From assembly GCA_004555915.1 (NCBI GenBank), contig SFJM01000036.1:1-16352 (forward strand): a stretch of DNA of 16,352 nt, in the 5' to 3' direction. The translations under genes and the position numbers were made by a program. This DNA is from Clostridiales bacterium (GTDB lineage Bacteria; Bacillota; Clostridia; Oscillospirales; Butyricicoccaceae). Shown one piece after another: positions 7,308-13,850 of the stretch; positions within the stretch are counted from its first letter, which is position 1, and each line of letters starts with the position of its first letter. The notes below the pieces were generated by a model, which was given only the letters and a program-made list of their open reading frames with translations, had not been told where the DNA came from and ran no database searches.

Positions 7308-7510
7308 TTTCCACCGGCGGCGAATACCGCCACCAGGCCATCCTTCCAGCCTTCCTCCCCGGCCAGATTTCCCAGTACCTCCACCGCCTTTCCGGCATTG
7401 CTTTCCGGCAGGAAGGAAAGTGCACCGACTGAACGCAGCATCCGTGCTGTCAGTAATATCCCCAAACAGATCACCGCACAGGCAAGTGCACTCCGAATGT
7501 TCTCCATCAT
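7304..7510 (-). CDS. Small single-pass membrane protein coupled to the M50 protease (SpoIVFA-like?)
   Basis: A 68-residue protein with one N-terminal hydrophobic segment (residues 8-25) and a short soluble tail rich in Gly, Ala and acidic residues (KAVEVLGNLAGEEGWKDG, 41-58). No database family is certain. GGAGG (7519-7523) is 8 bases before the first of two tandem ATGs, and the stop overlaps the protease ATG by four bases, so it is a real gene and probably acts with the protease. Position and topology match SpoIVFA, the partner that holds SpoIVFB, but the M23 domain usually found after such a segment is missing. SpoIVFA equivalence is inference. Confidence 0.6.
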   Translation of the reverse strand: MMENIRSALACAVICLGILLTARMLRSVGALSFLPESNAGKAVEVLGNLAGEEGWKDGLVAVFAAGGK

Positions 7511-7532
7511 TCGGCATCCCTCCTTCCCTGCC

Positions 7533-7560
7533 ATTGTATGCAGGAGAGCATCAAAAAAGA
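7533..7560 (-). promoter_or_regulatory. Sigma-E-like promoter before the SpoIVFA/SpoIVFB-like pair
   Basis: CATACAAT (7533-7540) equals the mother-cell sigma-E/sigma-K -10 consensus. A loose -35, TCTTTTT (7554-7560), lies 13 bases upstream. It is correctly placed to start a short leader of about 16 bases with the RBS at 7519-7523. In Bacillus the spoIVF operon is sigma-E dependent. No good sigma-A -35 pairs with this box. Confidence 0.45.
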
Positions 7561-7582
7561 ACCGCCCACATGGTGAGCGGTC
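7553..7582 (-). terminator. Terminator after the ROK kinase gene
   Basis: On the minus strand ACCGCTCAC pairs with GTGGGCGGT (stem 7561-7581, 3-base loop, one wobble) and is followed by a C and six Ts (7553-7558). It separates the ROK kinase unit from the sporulation pair. Confidence 0.8.
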
Positions 7583-7595
7583 CAAAAATCCGATA

Positions 7596-8540
7596 TTACT
7601 GGGATACCTGTACCAGGCGGACACCGCCGGTGATACCGGCTTCATTGCCCAGTGTTGCCTGCAGAACCGGCGTGCCCCGCAGCAGCGGGAATACCTTTTC
7701 ATTGTATACCCTGCGGATCGGCTCCAGAATCATATCTCCTGCTGCTGCCATACCGCCGCCAAACAGGAACGCCTCCGGATTCAGAATGCATCCGACACAG
7801 GCAATGGCAGTTCCCAGCGCCTCTGCCGCATGGGCGATGCATTCGCCTGCCAGCGCATCACCTGCCGCACAGCAGTCACAGACTGCTTTTGCCGTCAGCG
7901 GCGTGATGTCCCGCATGGAGGACGGCGCGTCACTTTCCTCCAGACGGTGCTTTGCATAACGTACCAGACCGGTGGCAGAGCCTGCCAGCTCCAGGCAGTT
8001 ATTTTTGCCGCAGTTACAGGTGTCCGGGCAATCGGTCAGCACCGGAATATGTCCGATTTCACCCGCACCGCCCAGAATGCCGGAAATAATTTTGCCGTCC
8101 TGAATGACACCGCCGCCGACACCGGTTCCCAGTGTCAGCAAAACCAGGCTCTGATAGCTGCTGCCTGCACCCTTCCACTGCTCGCCCAGTGCCGCAATAT
8201 TCGCGTCATTGGCAGTATATACCGGCAGGCCGGTGAGCGCACCCAATTCCTTCGAGACATTGACCACACCCCAGCCGAGATTGACACAGCCGTTCACCGT
8301 GCCATCCTGCAGGACAGGGCCCGGGACACCGATGCCGATACCCGCAACATCCCCGTGGCTGATCTGATGCTTTTCCTCTGCCGACTGAACCGCAGCGGCA
8401 ATATCGCTCAGAATATTGGCACCACCGTTTTCCGTTCGGGTTTTGATTTCCCATTTATCCAGCCAGCCGGATACTTCGCTGTAAAGGCCAAGCTTTACCG
8501 TTGTACCTCCCACATCAATGCCAAAATAATATTCCTTCAT
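7596..8540 (-). CDS. ROK-family sugar kinase (probable glucokinase)
   Basis: An ATP-dependent hexokinase of the ROK family, most likely a glucokinase feeding glycolysis. 314 residues. Motifs: phosphate-binding DVGGTTVK (residues 9-16), GVPGPV (71-76), catalytic Asp112 in NDAN (111-114), TLGTGVGGG (136-144), and the zinc-binding ROK signature from GEIGH (160-164, His164) to CNCGKNNC (175-182). The frame extends to an upstream GTG, but GAGGAG 7 bases before this ATG decides the start. It has no DNA-binding N-terminal domain, so it is a kinase and not a ROK repressor. It lies 59 bases downstream of mutY and glgX; glucose released by debranching would be a fitting substrate (inference). Confidence 0.88.
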   Translation of the reverse strand: MKEYYFGIDVGGTTVKLGLYSEVSGWLDKWEIKTRTENGGANILSDIAAAVQSAEEKHQISHGDVAGIGIGVPGPVLQDGTVNGCVNLGWGVVNVSKELGALTGLPVYTANDANIAALGEQWKGAGSSYQSLVLLTLGTGVGGGVIQDGKIISGILGGAGEIGHIPVLTDCPDTCNCGKNNCLELAGSATGLVRYAKHRLEESDAPSSMRDITPLTAKAVCDCCAAGDALAGECIAHAAEALGTAIACVGCILNPEAFLFGGGMAAAGDMILEPIRRVYNEKVFPLLRGTPVLQATLGNEAGITGGVRLVQVSQ

Positions 8541-8562
8541 CGTCCTGCTCCTCTCTTTCACG

Positions 8563-8575
8563 GGTCAGTCTGACC
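8563..8575. promoter_or_regulatory. Perfect palindrome just upstream of the ROK kinase
   Basis: GGTCAG-T-CTGACC is a 13-base perfect palindrome about 22 bases before the kinase ATG, just upstream of its RBS. It could be an operator or a small hairpin in the leader. No promoter box is clear beside it. Confidence 0.35.
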
Positions 8576-8586
8576 GCGTATTTTCA

Positions 8587-8610
8587 CAAAGGGACGCTTC
8601 TATCCCTTTG
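8587..8610 (-). other. Hairpin at the mutY stop codon
   Basis: CAAAGGGA (8587-8594) and TCCCTTTG (8603-8610) are perfect 8-bp inverted arms with the mutY TAG in the loop. There is no T-run, so it is probably not a terminator; it may affect mRNA stability or termination of translation. Confidence 0.35.
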
Positions 8611-9646
8611 ATTCTCTTTTCTCCAAAGCAATCGCCCGATAGGCACGGAATGCGCTGGGCAGTGCAATGGCCTGCTCCAGCTCCTGCGGGCTGACCCAGG
8701 TAAAATATCCGCCCTCCGTTGTCTGTGCCTCCAGACCGGTCATATGCCATTCCAGATGAGTAAAAACATGCTTCGAACGGCGCAACGGATGAACCTCCGT
8801 CAAAGCAATCCCAAGCTGCTCCTGCGGGTCTTCCCCCTGCAGAAAATTCGGAAATTCCCACATATTTGCCAGCAGCCCTTTGGCCGGACGTTTGTGGAGT
8901 GCAATTCTTCCGTCCTTCCAAAGCAGGCAGACCACACGCTCTTCCACAGGCCGTGCTTTTTTTATGGCTTTTACCGGCAGCAGCTGCTGCCGCCCCTGCT
9001 CTCTGGCAAGACAGAGCGAAGCTACGGGACAGGTGTCACATAACGGCATGCCATGGGGCAGACATACCGTTGCCCCCAGCTCCATCAGTGCCTGATTGCA
9101 GTCCCCCGGACAATCCGCCGGCAGGACGGCCTGCAATTCCTGTTCCGCCTGACGCCTGACAGCCTGCGCTTTGATATCCCATTCCCGCGCAAAAATACGG
9201 GACAGGACACGCAGGACATTTCCATCCACTGCCGGACAGCACTGTCCGCCTGCAATGGATGCCACGGCTCCCGCAGTATACGGGCCGATGCCCGGCAGGG
9301 CAATCAGCTCCTCCCAGGTACAGGGCATGACACCATCATGCTGTTCACAAACCATCCGTGCCGCCTTCTGCAGGCTGCGTGCACGGGTATAATATCCCAG
9401 GCCTTCCCACAGCTTGAGCAGCTGCTCCTCCGGCACCTCTGCCAGTGCCTGTACCGTAGGTAATGCCTGCATAAATCGTTCAAAATAGGGAATCACCGCC
9501 TGCACACGGGTCTGCTGCAGCATGATTTCCGAAATCCATACCGGATATGGATCGGTGGTCCTGCGCCAGGGCAGATCCCGGTGGCCCCGATGATACCACG
9601 CGCACAGGGCCTCCAGCACCTGTGCCAGCCGCTGCCGCTCCGTCAT
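8600..9646 (-). CDS. mutY: A/G-specific adenine DNA glycosylase
   Basis: Removes adenine mispaired with 8-oxoguanine in base excision repair. 348 residues. Catalytic Glu40 lies in SEIMLQQTRV (39-48), the helix-hairpin-helix is LPGIGPYTAGAV (117-128) and Asp141 lies in VDGNVLRV. Four Fe-S cysteines are at 195, 203, 206 and 212 (C-X7-C-X2-C-X5-C, one residue longer in the first gap than the E. coli C-X6-C). A C-terminal NUDIX-like, 8-oxoG-recognising domain starts near residue 235 (ALHKRPAKGLLANMWEFPNF). The ATG overlaps the glgX stop (ATGA); the open frame upstream lies inside glgX and lacks the family start, so this start is preferred. Confidence 0.94.
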   Translation of the reverse strand: MTERQRLAQVLEALCAWYHRGHRDLPWRRTTDPYPVWISEIMLQQTRVQAVIPYFERFMQALPTVQALAEVPEEQLLKLWEGLGYYTRARSLQKAARMVCEQHDGVMPCTWEELIALPGIGPYTAGAVASIAGGQCCPAVDGNVLRVLSRIFAREWDIKAQAVRRQAEQELQAVLPADCPGDCNQALMELGATVCLPHGMPLCDTCPVASLCLAREQGRQQLLPVKAIKKARPVEERVVCLLWKDGRIALHKRPAKGLLANMWEFPNFLQGEDPQEQLGIALTEVHPLRRSKHVFTHLEWHMTGLEAQTTEGGYFTWVSPQELEQAIALPSAFRAYRAIALEKRESKG

Positions 9647-11817
9647 TTCTGCGGCTTGGCGGCAACAAAAATCATGACAGACCGGGGCTGAATCCAGGAA
9701 ATACCGCTGTACAGACAATACATATCCTTTACCTCTTCAATACAGTCATTTTCCGGACCGTTGAAGGTATTGACAGCCAGATGCCAGAACATGCCCTCCG
9801 GCAGGTCCGGCAGACACAGCTGATGGCTTTCCCAGTGCGAATTGATTGCGATATGCACAATGTCATCCTCTGTATCGTCTGCATTGCGTCCGGCAAAGGT
9901 CACGCCAATCACACGGGTATCCTCCTTGTAATTGGCATCCCACGGAGCCTGGGAATGCAGGCTGGTTTCCGGGAAACGGCTCTCAGCCGGTTTGGTATGC
10001 CCGCGCAGGATCGGATGCTTTTTGCGGAAATGAATCATATATCGGAAGAAATCATGCAGCGCCTTGTTCTTTTCCAGCAGGCTCCAGTCCAGCCAGGAAA
10101 TCTCATTATCCTGACAATACGCATTGTTGTTGCCAAACTGTGTATTGCCGAATTCGTCACCCGCCAGGAACATCGGCGTACCACGGGAGCACATGAGAAT
10201 TGCCGCTGCGTTCTTCTGCAGCCGGCGGCGCATATTCTTCACTTCCTGATTGTCTGTCTCACCCTCAATGCCGCAATTCCAGCTGTTATTGTTGGATTCA
10301 CCATCGGTATTGTTCCAGCCGTTCGCTTCATTGTGCTTGGAATTATAGGTAAACAGGTCATTGAGCGTAAAGCCATCGTGACAAGTAATAAAGTTAACCG
10401 ATGCACATTCACCCCGCTTGGTGGGCGGGTACAGGTCCTGGGAACCCAGAATGCGATAGGAAACCGTCGTTGCCATACCGCCGTCGCCCTTGAGGAAACA
10501 ACGGATGTCATCACGGTATTTTCCGTTCCATTCTGCCCACCGGTTGCTCCGGGACGGGAAGGAACCAACCTGGTACAGTCCACCCGCATCCCATGCCTCT
10601 GCAATCAGCTTGACATCACTGAGCAGCGGATCCACCGCGAGCGACTCCAGCAGGGGCGGGTTATGCATCGGTGTGCCGTCCTCATTTCGTCCGAGAATGG
10701 AAGCCAGATCGAAACGGAAGCCGTCAATGCGGTATTCAATGACCCAGTAGCGCAGGCATTCCACAATCATCTGATGCACAATCGGATGGTTGCAGTTGAC
10801 AGAATTGCCGCAGCCGCTGAAGTTATAATAGGTCCCATCCGGTGCCAGCAAATAATAAACCGAATTATCCACGCCCTTAAAGGAGAAAATGGAGCCATCC
10901 TCATTGCCCTCTGCCGTATGGTTGAACACCACGTCCAGAATGACCTCCATGCCGTTTTTATGCAGTGCACGCACCAGCCGGCGCAGCTCATCGCCCTCAT
11001 TGGTAAATTCATGCTCCGCAGAGTAGGCGGTATTCGGTGCAAAAAAGGCAACCGGGTTATAGCCCCAGTAGTCAAGCAGCAAATTTCCGTCATGAATGCG
11101 CATATCCCGCATCTCATCAAACTCGAAAATCGGCATCAGCTCTACCGCGTTGATGCCCAGCTCCTTCAGGTAGGGGATCTTTTCCATCAGGCCGTCAAAG
11201 GTGCCCGGATTGGAAACACCGGACGATTCATGCTTGGTAAAGCCCCGCACATGTGTCTCATAAATGACCAGATCCTGCATGGCGATATGGGGGGAACGAA
11301 CGCCATGCCAGTCAAAATTGGACGAGGTAATCCGTCCACGGTATTCAAATCCGGTTGCCGGACGGGTACCCCATTCCGACTGTCCGGCTACCGCGCGGGC
11401 ATATGGGTCCAGCAGCAGATTGTTTTTGTCATACAGCTGTCCCTTTGACGGGTCATAAGGACCGTCAATGCGGTACGCATATTCAAACTCGTCAATTTCC
11501 AGACCAAATACAATCATGGAATACACGTTTCCTACACGATATTCGGCGGGAAACGGCAACACAGCGAAGGGTTCCGATTGACGGCGCTTAAACAGGACCA
11601 GCTCCACGCTGGTCGCGCCCTGGGAGGTAATGGTAAAATTAATGCCTCCCGGAAGCTCAAACGCGCCATTTTGCAGTGCATAACCGGGACAGGTCTTAAA
11701 CCCATCAATTTCCCGCATGGGATGTAAAAAACCACCATGCCTTCCCATTCTCACAACCGATTTATCCGGCAGTCCTCTATGATATTCAACTGTTGTATTC
11801 TGGCCCTGCTCAGCCAT
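9643..11817 (-). CDS. glgX: Glycogen debranching enzyme / isoamylase-type GH13 (GlgX-like)
   Basis: Hydrolyses alpha-1,6 branches of glycogen or related glucans. 724 residues, typical for GlgX. An N-terminal CBM48-like beta domain is followed by the GH13 barrel with DVVFNHT (residues 295-301), DGFRFDL (365-371, nucleophile Asp370), acid/base Glu407 in LIAEAWD, and CHDGFTLND (479-487, with the third catalytic Asp481). GAGGTGA a few bases before this ATG sets the start, although the frame continues 39 codons upstream. Those codons hold the promoter and are low complexity. It forms an overlapping pair with mutY and lies in the same transcript as the ROK kinase. No other glycogen genes are in the window. 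Confidence 0.93.
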   Translation of the reverse strand: MAEQGQNTTVEYHRGLPDKSVVRMGRHGGFLHPMREIDGFKTCPGYALQNGAFELPGGINFTITSQGATSVELVLFKRRQSEPFAVLPFPAEYRVGNVYSMIVFGLEIDEFEYAYRIDGPYDPSKGQLYDKNNLLLDPYARAVAGQSEWGTRPATGFEYRGRITSSNFDWHGVRSPHIAMQDLVIYETHVRGFTKHESSGVSNPGTFDGLMEKIPYLKELGINAVELMPIFEFDEMRDMRIHDGNLLLDYWGYNPVAFFAPNTAYSAEHEFTNEGDELRRLVRALHKNGMEVILDVVFNHTAEGNEDGSIFSFKGVDNSVYYLLAPDGTYYNFSGCGNSVNCNHPIVHQMIVECLRYWVIEYRIDGFRFDLASILGRNEDGTPMHNPPLLESLAVDPLLSDVKLIAEAWDAGGLYQVGSFPSRSNRWAEWNGKYRDDIRCFLKGDGGMATTVSYRILGSQDLYPPTKRGECASVNFITCHDGFTLNDLFTYNSKHNEANGWNNTDGESNNNSWNCGIEGETDNQEVKNMRRRLQKNAAAILMCSRGTPMFLAGDEFGNTQFGNNNAYCQDNEISWLDWSLLEKNKALHDFFRYMIHFRKKHPILRGHTKPAESRFPETSLHSQAPWDANYKEDTRVIGVTFAGRNADDTEDDIVHIAINSHWESHQLCLPDLPEGMFWHLAVNTFNGPENDCIEEVKDMYCLYSGISWIQPRSVMIFVAAKPQK

Positions 11818-11880
11818 TGGGTTCACCTCATTCTGGAATAATGAATCCTTGCGTCTTTTTATAAACTGATTCTGCTTATT

Positions 11881-11909
11881 ATTATTACCTTTTTTGACCG
11901 TCTTGTCAA
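11881..11909 (-). promoter_or_regulatory. Promoter of glgX-mutY-ROK kinase
   Basis: TTGACA (11904-11909), a 17-base spacer and AATAAT (11881-11886, five of six matches to TATAAT). The leader to the glgX ATG is about 60 bases. The remaining part of the 11818-12151 gap holds a terminator and otherwise nothing I recognise. Confidence 0.75.
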
Positions 11910-12035
11910 TTATTTTTGACAAATGATACGACACGGCCTTTGTTTTTCCACAACTTTGCTATTTATGTACATAACAATATTATTTGTCGAAAAATATACT
12001 TCTCTTATCCACTATATCGACGTACTCAGCCGCGC

Positions 12036-12078
12036 ACAAAAGAAAAAGCTCCAATATCTTACGAAACTGGAACTTTTC
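12036..12078 (-). terminator. Probable terminator of the SWIM protein gene
   Basis: On the minus strand AAAAGTTCCA (12068-12077) pairs with TGGAGCTTTT (12044-12053) across a 14-base loop, with one wobble, and is followed by TTTCTTTTG. It lies 74 bases downstream of the stop. The A/T-rich arms also allow it to work in the other direction. Confidence 0.6.
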
Positions 12079-12151
12079 TTCTCACAGATACAAATGATGC
12101 CATAACTGCTCTGTATATATACCTTCCAATAGATCCAAAGTTCATCTCCTG

Positions 12152-12970
12152 TCATTCCAGAGCAAAACTGCCAGTTTCTTTCCCGTCAATAGCGAAGGAA
12201 AACAAAGTGCTTTTGTTCACTGCTGCAAAGTAGTCGGTGCGCCTGTACTCTGCTTCATAGTGCTTCTCGATCATCTCCAGCGTTTCGCGCAGCTGCAGCA
12301 TGGCTGCAACTTCATGCTTGCAATTGTAGCTACAGAAGCAGGAGCAAACAAGACTGCTGATCTCACCATTTCGGTATGCAAACTCGACCTCATAGGCTTC
12401 ACGGCCCTCCACAATGGCGTAACCACAAGTCCCGTCGATACATATGTATTTAACCCTGTTCTCAAAGTAGTATTCCTGACCACGCTGCGCAATGGCACTG
12501 CTTACTTCCATCTCATTCAGGTCATACAGCCGGAACGATGTGCCATCGCTTCCGCTGACAAATGCATCCCCCTCTGTTTCCGGCGCTTTGAACCATGTTG
12601 CAGCCTTGCTAACCGGCAATGCAACCGGATCAAAGGTCACAAAATGGGAGCCTGCCATAAAAAATTTGCCGCTTACATTTGTGTCCACTACTGCGATCAC
12701 ACGCTTGTATTCGGAAATTCTGATTTTAAAATTATAGTTAACCTCTGTAACGATACCGCGCAGACCTTCCAACTTCCCATTCACATATACCATATCCCCA
12801 CGGTGCAGGTCAAACTGGTCATTATAATACCCAAGTGTCATATTGCGGCCTGCAAAGTGCACCTGTACGACCGACTTCCGCGGTGCCGCCACCTGCCGCG
12901 GTATATGGTGCAAATCTTCTTTATGCGTATTGTCAGGACGCTCTGCTGCAAATCCAATTTTGAATGCCAT
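12152..12970 (-). CDS. SWIM zinc-finger protein of unknown function
   Basis: 272 residues. Near the C-terminus CSCFCSYNCKH (residues 209-219) gives the SWIM pattern C-x-C...C-x-H (Cys209, Cys211, Cys217, His219), a zinc fold used for nucleic acid or protein contacts. The N-terminal half has a beta-rich block around residues 34-95 (GDMVYVNGKLEGLRGIVTEV, 58-77) that reads like a KOW/SH3-type barrel. I do not recognise a catalytic domain. Only a weak purine-rich RBS (AAAGGGAAG) precedes the ATG. Its codon use looks less GC-rich than the upstream housekeeping genes. It is monocistronic, next to the tRNA-Tyr locus. Confidence 0.75.
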   Translation of the reverse strand: MAFKIGFAAERPDNTHKEDLHHIPRQVAAPRKSVVQVHFAGRNMTLGYYNDQFDLHRGDMVYVNGKLEGLRGIVTEVNYNFKIRISEYKRVIAVVDTNVSGKFFMAGSHFVTFDPVALPVSKAATWFKAPETEGDAFVSGSDGTSFRLYDLNEMEVSSAIAQRGQEYYFENRVKYICIDGTCGYAIVEGREAYEVEFAYRNGEISSLVCSCFCSYNCKHEVAAMLQLRETLEMIEKHYEAEYRRTDYFAAVNKSTLFSFAIDGKETGSFALE

Positions 12971-13004
12971 AGCCTTATCTTCCCTTTCAAAGTTTTATAC
13001 ATAC

Positions 13005-13013
13005 ATTATAGCA
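13005..13013 (-). promoter_or_regulatory. Extended -10 promoter of the SWIM protein gene
   Basis: TGCTATAAT is a perfect TATAAT with the upstream TG of an extended -10. The -35 position (GCCGAA) is poor, which the extended -10 can compensate. It lies 35 bases before the ATG. Confidence 0.6.
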
Positions 13014-13084
13014 CGAAAACTATGGATTTCGGCGATAAATTCCAATTCACTGCTCACAGATTGCAGAGGCTTTCCAATCCCTCA

Positions 13085-13119
13085 TAAAAACGAAAAGAGC
13101 ATCTTACGATGCTCTTTTC
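13085..13119 (-). terminator. Terminator of the tRNA-Tyr locus
   Basis: A perfect 12-bp stem (13092-13103 with 13108-13119, arms GAAAAGAGCATC and GATGCTCTTTTC, loop TTAC) starts 3 bases after the CCA end of the tRNA remnant on the minus strand and is followed by GTTTTTATG. It is the native terminator, left on the chromosome side. Confidence 0.85.
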
Positions 13120-13121
13120 TT

Positions 13122-13179
13122 TGGTGGGAGGTGGTGGATTCGAACCACCGAAGTCGTTGACAACAGATTTACAGTCTGC
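13122..13179 (-). pseudogene. 3' half of tRNA-Tyr(GTA): attachment-site remnant
   Basis: On the minus strand the sequence gives an anticodon arm (GCAGA, loop CTGTAAA with anticodon GTA at 13170-13172, TCTGT), the long variable arm region expected of tRNA-Tyr, and a T-arm (GGTGG, TTCGAAT, CCACC). The 3' acceptor strand ACCTCCCA with encoded CCA (13122-13124) follows. The 5' acceptor strand and D-arm are missing: sequence to the right is AT-rich and cannot pair with the acceptor strand. Such 3' fragments arise when an element integrates in a tRNA gene and supplies a replacement 3' half at its other end. Confidence 0.85.
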
Positions 13180-13267
13180 AAAACATTCAACATTTCATGC
13201 CAGTATTCTTGCATATTTGTCAAATATATAAGAATATCAAAACAAAACACATCTTAATAAAAAACTT

Positions 13268-13303
13268 ATGTCCAGTTCATGTCCAAATACCATATCATGT
13301 CAA
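13268..13303 (+). repeat. Short direct repeats near the att junction
   Basis: ATGTCCA occurs at 13268-13274 and 13279-13285 (period 11), and a variant, ATGTCAA, occurs at 13297-13303. They are about 90-120 bases inside the element end, where tyrosine recombinases usually have arm-type sites. Confidence 0.4.
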
Positions 13304-13318
13304 AAATACGCCAAAGGT

Positions 13319-13374
13319 AATAAACGATATTTGTTTATTTTATCCGTTTTCAGGATATTTAATCCGAAATACGG
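13319..13374. promoter_or_regulatory. Two inverted repeats upstream of the first Xre gene
   Basis: AATAAAC and GTTTATT (13319-13325, 13333-13339) are perfect 7-bp arms with a 7-base spacer. A second, nested repeat at 13344-13374 pairs CCG/CGG, TTTC/GAAA and GGAT/ATCC around ATTTA. A -10-like TATTAT follows at 13375-13380, without a convincing -35. These are candidate operators for the adjacent regulator. Confidence 0.45.
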
Positions 13375-13403
13375 TATTATTAAACGCAAAGGAGAACTGG
13401 CGA

Positions 13404-13652
13404 ATGATTAAGATTTTACTGTCCAAGAAGTTGGGCGAACTTCGCTGGACGCAGAAAGACCTTGCTCGTGCCACTGGTATTCGTTACAATACGATCAACG
13501 ATCTATACCATGACATGGCAGCGAGAGTAAGCCTTGAGCACCTTGATTTGATCTGTGAAGCCTTAGACTGTGACCTATCCGAAATCGTTGAGTACACACC
13601 AAATACTATCAAAACGACCAAGACACGTACAGGCCATGAGCGCAAAGATTAA
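13404..13652 (+). CDS. Small Xre-family (Cro/C1-type) HTH regulator
   Basis: 82 residues, almost entirely one helix-turn-helix domain. TQKDLARATGIRYNTINDLY (residues 16-35) is the recognition unit, and LDLICEALDCDLSEIVEY (52-69) is the characteristic closing helix pair. A Lys/Thr-rich tail follows. AAAGGAG 9 bases before the ATG fixes the start; the frame is open far upstream but has no coding character there. It resembles the leftward Xre protein at 13851-14072 in layout and in the closing motif IVEY-PN. A terminator follows directly. It is probably an element-encoded repressor or activator; its target is unknown. Confidence 0.85.
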   Translation: MIKILLSKKLGELRWTQKDLARATGIRYNTINDLYHDMAARVSLEHLDLICEALDCDLSEIVEYTPNTIKTTKTRTGHERKD

Positions 13653-13668
13653 GCTGCTCTCTCCCCTT

Positions 13669-13700
13669 CCCGGATGTAAATGCATCCGGGATTTTCTTTT
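13669..13700 (+). terminator. Terminator after the first Xre gene
   Basis: CCCGGATG (13669-13676) and CATCCGGG (13683-13690) form a perfect 8-bp stem with a 6-base loop, followed by ATTTTCTTTT. Confidence 0.85.
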
Positions 13701-13714
13701 GCCGTTGCAACGCC

Positions 13715-13780
13715 CAGAGCCGGGCTCTGCACACCGTTTTGCTGATAAGGGTAAGTTTATACCCAAGCCACAAAACGGTG
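13715..13780. repeat. Nested inverted repeats, candidate origin of transfer
   Basis: A perfect 15-base palindrome (CAGAGCC-G-GGCTCTG, 13715-13729) is followed by the 10-bp inverted repeat CACCGTTTTG (13732-13741) / CAAAACGGTG (13771-13780). That repeat encloses a second inverted repeat, GGGTA (13749-13753) / TACCC (13760-13764). The block lies in a non-coding gap of about 200 bases between two convergent regulators, with no T-run after any of the stems. Compact nested repeats of this kind are typical of oriT relaxase sites. No known nic sequence could be matched, so the call is tentative. Confidence 0.4.
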
Positions 13781-13850
13781 AAAATGCCCGTGCTACGTCC
13801 ATATTTTAGCTGACAGATTTCATTACAGCGTTGTTCCCTGTCCTAGACAT

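Noticed and set aside
9547..11448. 633-residue plus-strand frame across glgX and mutY
   Set aside because: It is antisense to two well-supported enzymes, with no recognisable domain or start signal; a shadow of GC-rich codon use.
13180..13260. A 5' half of the tRNA-Tyr to the right of the remnant
   Set aside because: The sequence is AT-rich, has no D-arm GG pattern and no strand that could pair with ACCTCCCA.
13319..13403. A standard sigma-A promoter for the first Xre gene
   Set aside because: A TATTAT box exists at 13375, but no acceptable -35 lies 16-18 bases upstream, so no promoter was called.
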